Shown: piece by piece, positions 59,872 to 64,000 of the stretch
How positions within the stretch are numbered: the stretch's first letter is position 1
How the letters are laid out: each line of letters starts with the position of its first letter
DNA from: Lewinellaceae bacterium
GTDB lineage: Bacteria; Bacteroidota; Bacteroidia; Chitinophagales; Saprospiraceae
DNA: 64,000 bases
Direction: 5' to 3'
Assembly: GCA_020636075.1 (NCBI GenBank)
Contig: JACJYO010000002.1
Coordinates: 969,601-1,033,600 of the forward strand
Program-made: the position numbers and the translations under genes
The notes under the pieces: model-generated
What the model was told of the DNA's origin: nothing
The model's database searches: none
Seen by the model: only the letters and a program-made list of their open reading frames with translations

Positions 59872-60591
59872 TTATCCTCCATGCTGACCGTGTTCCCAGC
59901 CTGTATTGATGATGGCATCATATTCGGCCTGAGTAAGGCGCTGCGGCACATAGGTTACCCCCTGGTTTTGCAGATTTTTTACAAAGGCCCGAAGGTGATT
60001 CCGTGAGGCTGCAAGCAGGTTTTCATATACCATTTCAACATCCTGATTGTCCACTACAGTGCTCAGTGCCGTTTGCAGATCAACGATGTCCACCTCTTCC
60101 ACCAAAGCGGCTACTTTGAGTGCCTCGATCAGGCTGGCGTCGCCTTGCAGCAAAAGCGCATCGTAGAGCGTCTGCAAGTCATTGTTTGCAAAAACACCTA
60201 CACCATTTGAGCCTACCGGATCGGTCAGATTGTACCGGGTAATCAGTTTCAACATGGCGTCCATGTGCGTTTGTTCACTGGCCGAAATATTGCTGAACGC
60301 GTTCAAGTTCCATTTTTCCTGAAATTTCAGGTAAATGTCACGCGCTACTTTTTCCTCTTCGCGCATGAAAAGAATGCTGTTTTGCTCTGCCGGGCTGAGT
60401 GCTTCAACCGGCATGTTGTCCAGATTGTACTGGCAGTCCTGAAGGTTGATATTGGTATAACCATAGGATTCATCCACTTGCAGGATATTCCTGCGTGTAA
60501 AATTGTTATCCTTATCACAAGAAGCGACAGCCATGCTTGCTCCTACGAGTAACGCAAGCAAAAAGAGCGGCTTTACAATGAAATTTTTCAT
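59872..60591 (-). CDS. DUF2202 ferritin-like lipoprotein
   Basis: The 239-aa protein has an export signal with a likely lipobox ('GASMAVASCDKDNN', Cys25). The DUF2202 ferritin-like four-helix fold follows: 'SILFMREEEKVARDIYLKFQ', 'SEQTHMDAMLKLITRYNLTD', 'LIEALKVAALVEEVDIVDLQ', 'AASRNHLRAFVKNL'. Glu and His at the expected positions suggest a di-metal site. Function is not established, but a redox or metal-storage role in the periplasm is plausible. It is a single gene. Confidence 0.88.
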   Translation of the reverse strand: MKNFIVKPLFLLALLVGASMAVASCDKDNNFTRRNILQVDESYGYTNINLQDCQYNLDNMPVEALSPAEQNSILFMREEEKVARDIYLKFQEKWNLNAFSNISASEQTHMDAMLKLITRYNLTDPVGSNGVGVFANNDLQTLYDALLLQGDASLIEALKVAALVEEVDIVDLQTALSTVVDNQDVEMVYENLLAASRNHLRAFVKNLQNQGVTYVPQRLTQAEYDAIINTGWEHGQHGG

Positions 60592-60759
60592 AATTGAACA
60601 ATTTTGTGAGTCTTTGAAACACTTCTGTTTCAGACTTCAAGGTTCAATTCCAACGAGCAGGAAATCAGTGATAATCATCACACAGGTGCATGTTTTTTTG
60701 AAATTCGTTTACCCAGTTCCCTGCTGGAATGTCGACCTTGCTGCCACAGGGATTTTCCA

Positions 60760-62031
60760 ATGAAATATTTTGAAAAACACGCGCTATTCCCACCACTGAT
60801 CCAGCATGCGCCTGATCCGGATTTGACACTCGTGGTAACCATACCATGCCATGACGAACCGGACTTACCCGGTACATTGGCCTCGCTGGCAGCCTGTGCA
60901 ATGCCACAAAAACCCGTGGAAATACTTGTTTTGATAAACAGCGCTGAAAACGCCGATGATGCTGTAAAAAAACGTAATGCCGAATCGCTGGAAGTAGCGA
61001 AATCCTGGGTGAATGCGCATGTTACGCCCAACCTGCAGTTTCACTTTTTGCATTTTCCCGAACTGCCGCCTAAACACGCCGGCGTTGGTTTGGCCCGGAA
61101 AATCGCCATGGACGAGGCTGCGCGCCGCCTCCTGCACGCCAGGAATCCACAGGGTGTCATCGCCTGCCTCGATGCCGACAGCCGCGTGGCGTCCAATTAC
61201 CTGCAAGCGCTTTTGCAATTTTTTCAGAGCCACCCGAACTGCCCGGCGGCGGGCATTTATTACGAACACCCCCTGGAAGGAGAAACATTCGCACCAGCGG
61301 TTTATGCTGCGATCACCGACTATGAATTGCACCTGCGATACTACGTACATGCACTGCGGTGGGCCGGGCTACCGACAGCCACGCAAACCGTTGGCTCTGC
61401 CATGGCCGTCCGGGCAGATGCCTACCAGGCTCAGGGTGGCATGAACCGACGACAAGCGGGTGAAGATTTTTACTTCCTGCACAAATTCACGCCGTTGGCG
61501 GGTTTTGCGGAAATCAACACCACTACCGTTATCCCCTCGCCGAGGACATCGCACCGCGTACCGTTCGGCACCGGGAAAGCCGTGGGCGACATTTTGGCCG
61601 GCAACACATTTTTAACCTATGCCCCGAGCACGTTCAACGATTTGAAACTGTTTTTAGAAAAATTGGATGCATGGCGCAGTGTCGGCCTGGCTCAAAGTCA
61701 GGCCGACACTATGACAGACCTCCCTGCAAGCATTTCCACTTTTTTGAAAAATGAGCATTTTGTGGAAAAACTCCGGGAAATTCGCGCCAACACGGCTAGC
61801 CCGGAAGCCTTTCGTAAACGGTTTTTCCGTTGGTTCGATCCGTTTCTGGCAATGAAATACGTCCATCATGCACGGGACCATTTTTATCCAAATGTGCCGG
61901 TGGAGGAAGTTTGGAATACGGAACACGGCATGCAGATTGCACAGTGGGCCTTGCCATCGAAAAATTTTCAAAAGCCTTCAAGTTCAAAGGATTGGCTGTT
62001 GTTGTTCCGGCAGGCGGACAAAAACCGATAA
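60760..62031 (+). CDS. GT2-family glycosyltransferase
   Basis: The 423-aa protein carries a GT-A fold of family 2: 'LVVTIPCHDEPDLPGTLASL' (nucleotide-sugar site), 'GVIACLDADSRVASNYLQAL' (DxD), 'QTVGSAMAVRADAYQAQGGM' and 'RRQAGEDFYFLHKFTPLAGF' (ED base). It has no membrane segment. A palindrome (61678-61710) is embedded in frame around residues 307-317. The acceptor sugar is unknown. Confidence 0.8.
   Translation: MKYFEKHALFPPLIQHAPDPDLTLVVTIPCHDEPDLPGTLASLAACAMPQKPVEILVLINSAENADDAVKKRNAESLEVAKSWVNAHVTPNLQFHFLHFPELPPKHAGVGLARKIAMDEAARRLLHARNPQGVIACLDADSRVASNYLQALLQFFQSHPNCPAAGIYYEHPLEGETFAPAVYAAITDYELHLRYYVHALRWAGLPTATQTVGSAMAVRADAYQAQGGMNRRQAGEDFYFLHKFTPLAGFAEINTTTVIPSPRTSHRVPFGTGKAVGDILAGNTFLTYAPSTFNDLKLFLEKLDAWRSVGLAQSQADTMTDLPASISTFLKNEHFVEKLREIRANTASPEAFRKRFFRWFDPFLAMKYVHHARDHFYPNVPVEEVWNTEHGMQIAQWALPSKNFQKPSSSKDWLLLFRQADKNR
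61678..61710. repeat. Palindrome embedded in the glycosyltransferase gene
   Basis: Perfect 12-bp arms, agtgtcggcctg (61678-61689) and caggccgacact (61699-61710), around a 9-base loop. Read through, it encodes 'SVGLAQSQADTM', a Gln/Ser-rich stretch between better conserved segments. It is the kind of hairpin seen between genes in this window, here inside a gene. Confidence 0.65.
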
Positions 62032-62131
62032 CCCAATTATTTAACTCAAGTTGTGCCCAACTGTTCTGGAGACAGATTTTTTTATTTTTTGGACAGCATC
62101 GACAGGATTTTACAGGATTAAACGGCCGGAA

Positions 62132-62296
62132 CCGGCGTGTGTTGGGTGGTTATAATGGATTAGCGGTCAGACGACTTCGAGTCGTCAGACCGCGCGCATT
62201 GGTCTGACGACTCGAAGTCGTCTGACCAATACTATCTGTTTTCTATGTGAACCCCTAAAAGTCGTCTGACGAGTATAACTTGCCAATGCACGCTGG
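62132..62296. repeat. MITE-like element, copy 2 (165 bp)
   Basis: Terminal inverted repeats ccggcgtgtgttgg (62132-62145) and ccaatgcacgctgg (62283-62296). Inside, two mutually inverted 26-bp segments (near 62166-62192 and 62200-62227), each nearly palindromic around gacgact, form a double hairpin. It matches the reverse complement of 6871-6995, except for about 40 extra bases. It fills most of the gap between the GT2 and MiaE genes. Confidence 0.75.
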
Positions 62297-62353
62297 TAGA
62301 GAGGTCGAATATTCTTTAACTATCCAAAACTCACGTTAAGTTATTTGGAATCC

Positions 62354-62938
62354 TCAATGCAAGGCGGAGCGTATCTCCAGATCCAGGATGATTTCCCCTT
62401 CCCGATCGTTGAACCAGTGCAGCCGTTCGTACACTTCATCTTCGGGAAAATACTCGAGCGCCATATCGACATACAGGTTGCCGTGTTTGGCTTCCGAGGT
62501 CCAGAGCATTTTGTAAAAACGCTTAAGTTCCGGCTCGGTCAGCGCTTGTTCGACCAACCGAAAGCGCTCGGCGCCGCGCGATTCTACCACGGATCCAATG
62601 CACAGACGGTCGAGAAAATGTTGCTCGCGGCCGGTACGGCGAAGCGCGATTAAGCGCTCCATATAATGATCTTTGGGAATGACATGCGCCAATTGAACGC
62701 CCCGCTCGGCCATCAGCTCGTACACCAGTTTGAAGTGTTCCATTTCTTCCAGCGCTGTTTCAATGAGCCCGGGAATGATAGCGGTGCGGTCGGGATATTT
62801 GGCAACCATGCTCATCGCAAACCCGCTGGCTTTGCGTTCGCAGTCGGCATGGTCCTGCAGGAAGGCATCAAAATCGGCCATGATGGCGTCGATCCAGGCT
62901 GGTGGAGAGGGAACGGTAAGCGGGAGATTGCGTTTCAT
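62354..62938 (-). CDS. miaE: tRNA-(ms2io6A)-hydroxylase-like (MiaE)
   Basis: The 194-aa protein matches MiaE, a ferritin-like di-iron enzyme that hydroxylates the isopentenyl group of ms2i6A at tRNA position 37. Metal-ligand stretches are visible: 'DHADCERKASGFAMSMVAKY' , 'TALEEMEHFKLVYELM', and 'MLWTSEAKHGNLYVDMALEY' (ExxH). Length is typical. It is a single gene with a MITE-like element downstream. Confidence 0.85.
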   Translation of the reverse strand: MKRNLPLTVPSPPAWIDAIMADFDAFLQDHADCERKASGFAMSMVAKYPDRTAIIPGLIETALEEMEHFKLVYELMAERGVQLAHVIPKDHYMERLIALRRTGREQHFLDRLCIGSVVESRGAERFRLVEQALTEPELKRFYKMLWTSEAKHGNLYVDMALEYFPEDEVYERLHWFNDREGEIILDLEIRSALH

Positions 62939-63035
62939 GCGTCGAGCGTTTGATGGGGTAAAGGTCGTGCTTCGGGTTGAATTGGAAAAATGGGGTAAAC
63001 TCTTGGGGCTAAATTGAAGCGCTCGCCGTAGATAA

Positions 63036-63110
63036 ATTTATTCACCACGGAGGCACGGAGAACACGGAACTCGATTCTCCGTGTTCTCCGTGCCTCCGTG
63101 GTGAATAAAT
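63036..63110. repeat. Inverted repeat with perfect 33-bp arms
   Basis: 63036-63068 and 63078-63110 are perfectly complementary, with a 9-base loop and built around 'cacggaggcacggagaacac'. It lies between the DUF4252 stop and the MiaE start region. Without a U-rich tail it is not a classical terminator. Such 'cacggaggcacggag' hairpins are widespread as I recall. Confidence 0.8.
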
Positions 63111-63126
63111 ACTGCTCTAATTGCGG

Positions 63127-63897
63127 TCAGGGAACCAATTGAATTTGTTTCACCCCGATTTTTCCTTTTTCAGTTCGAAGTTGCACCCAGTACAGTCCTG
63201 CGGGTAATGCCGGAAATTGCAGTTGTTGGGTTGTCGTGGGGGCCAGTTTTTGCGAAGCCACGAGCCGGCCGTTTTGGTCGACGACCGTAAGCTGGGCCGG
63301 AAGATCGTCGGTATCGGCATAGTTGAGGGTAATGGCGCCCTGGCTTGGGTTGGGACTTATTCCAAACTCAACCGAGACGGCTTCGGTGGCTTGTGCCAGT
63401 TGTTCCACTGCCTGGGTGTTGAACATGCGCGCCAGTTCGGACACATTGCCCAGTTCGAGCGCACCGGCAAAACAAACCAGGACGAAATCGTCGGTCGTAC
63501 CGACCAACAGGATCAGGTCAGTTACCGCCTTACCATCATCTTTTGACCAGACATATACCCGGTCTTGCCCGTCGCGAACCGTTACGAGAATATCCATTTC
63601 GTCGGTTGGGATAAGATTCAGCGCTTCCTTGTACAGCGCCGGCGCCTTCGTGTTGTCGCTGGAGGCCAGGATGCGGAGGCTGCCGATGTTTTTAACGACA
63701 TTATGCAACTTCTGCCAGTCCTTCATTTCCACCTTGGATTCGGCAACGACTTCAAGCAGGTCTTTGCTGAGGTACACGAAGGTGAATCCCTGATCGCGTT
63801 TGTATTTTTCAATAAAATTGTTGAGGGGTGCTTGCTGGGCTGAGGCAATACTTGCCAGAAGGAACATTGCGGCAAGGAAAAAGTAGGCTTGTTTCAT
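63127..63897 (-). CDS. DUF4252 domain protein with fused T9SS type A sorting domain
   Basis: The 256-aa protein has a signal peptide (MKQAYFFLAAMFLLASIASA). Residues about 22-165 are DUF4252 ('FIEKYKRDQGFTFVYLSKDL', 'VVKNIGSLRILASS', 'ILVTVRDGQDRVYVWSKDDG', 'DDFVLVCFAGALELGNVSEL'). The C-terminal 80 residues are a T9SS sorting domain ('FGISPNPSQGAITLNYADTD', 'LPAGLYWVQLRTEKGKIGVK'). DUF4252 proteins are usually plain periplasmic or lipoprotein products, so a secreted, sorted form is unusual. It is the last gene of the window; its promoter region is upstream of 63897. Confidence 0.85.
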   Translation of the reverse strand: MKQAYFFLAAMFLLASIASAQQAPLNNFIEKYKRDQGFTFVYLSKDLLEVVAESKVEMKDWQKLHNVVKNIGSLRILASSDNTKAPALYKEALNLIPTDEMDILVTVRDGQDRVYVWSKDDGKAVTDLILLVGTTDDFVLVCFAGALELGNVSELARMFNTQAVEQLAQATEAVSVEFGISPNPSQGAITLNYADTDDLPAQLTVVDQNGRLVASQKLAPTTTQQLQFPALPAGLYWVQLRTEKGKIGVKQIQLVP

Positions 63898-64000
63898 AGC
63901 GTAAAATTTTTGTTGTGGTGGTGTCGGGTGAGAGACGTCCGCATTTAAAAAATGTTACAGATGTACCGACGAAGATTTGTCGAGGTTTGAACCCGGTATC

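Noticed and set aside
62160..62232. Short CRISPR-like repeat array
   Set aside because: The two similar units are inverted to each other, without regular spacers; they fit the MITE-like element.

Overview
The window reads as chromosomal DNA of a Bacteroidota bacterium, most likely of the Saprospiria type (Haliscomenobacter/Lewinella-like). Support comes from several type IX secretion system (T9SS) C-terminal sorting domains, a PorP/SprF membrane protein beside a giant PKD-repeat adhesin, DUF7619/SprB-type surface proteins, Bacteroidota-only families (DUF4252, DUF6438), and TAnnTTTG promoter elements. Genes are tightly packed. Most gaps hold perfect or near-perfect inverted repeats rather than plain spacer. 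No phage, plasmid or CRISPR array is visible.

Layout. 0-3 kb: the end of a beta-helix protein, then a nest of mobile DNA. An IS1634-like element (6-bp target duplication) sits in the loop of a perfect palindrome, and that palindrome lies inside a larger element with 18-bp terminal inverted repeats. 3-10 kb: DUF2461, histidine phosphatase lipoprotein, LVIVD-repeat T9SS protein, NTF2-like, L,D-transpeptidase, ATP-cone/Mrr-like nuclease. 9-14 kb: a divergent pair made of a 467-aa helical protein and a 1062-aa T9SS surface protein. The same pair recurs at 53-57.5 kb. 14-24 kb: DUF6438, GT87, GtrA, cold-shock protein, SlyD-like FKBP, ATP-grasp, methyltransferase, DUF72, Ppk1. 23.6-24.6 kb: tRNA-Gly, then a tRNA-Leu(UAA) gene interrupted by a 239-nt group I intron, followed by an HNH endonuclease gene. 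24.6-33.7 kb: GldN-like protein, TlpA thioredoxin, and the set SUMF1 / PorP-SprF / 1743-aa PKD adhesin. 33.8-37 kb: an operon of small HTH protein, MTA/SAH-nucleosidase fusion, BamE-like lipoprotein and CsgG-like protein. 37-44 kb: a third member of the helical family, fibronectin-like protein, PLD-like regulator, GH25 lysozyme, enoyl-CoA hydratase, class V aminotransferase, Lys-rich protein. 44-64 kb: RNase R, LolA, MacB-like permease, sterol desaturase, LysE, GH3, two tandem lipoproteins, the second divergent pair, LOG-family protein, DUF2202, GT2, MiaE and a DUF4252-T9SS fusion.

The best candidates for something new are: (i) the intron-containing tRNA-Leu with an adjacent free-standing HNH gene; (ii) the nucleosidase/HTH/BamE/CsgG operon, whose nucleosidase carries a C-terminal 'INAGGDVRLGD' tag matching an N-terminal 'INAGKNVHIGD' tag on the membrane-anchored SUMF1 protein of the next transcription unit; (iii) the duplicated divergent module of helical protein plus T9SS surface protein. 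Assignments were made by reading motifs; no database search was run.
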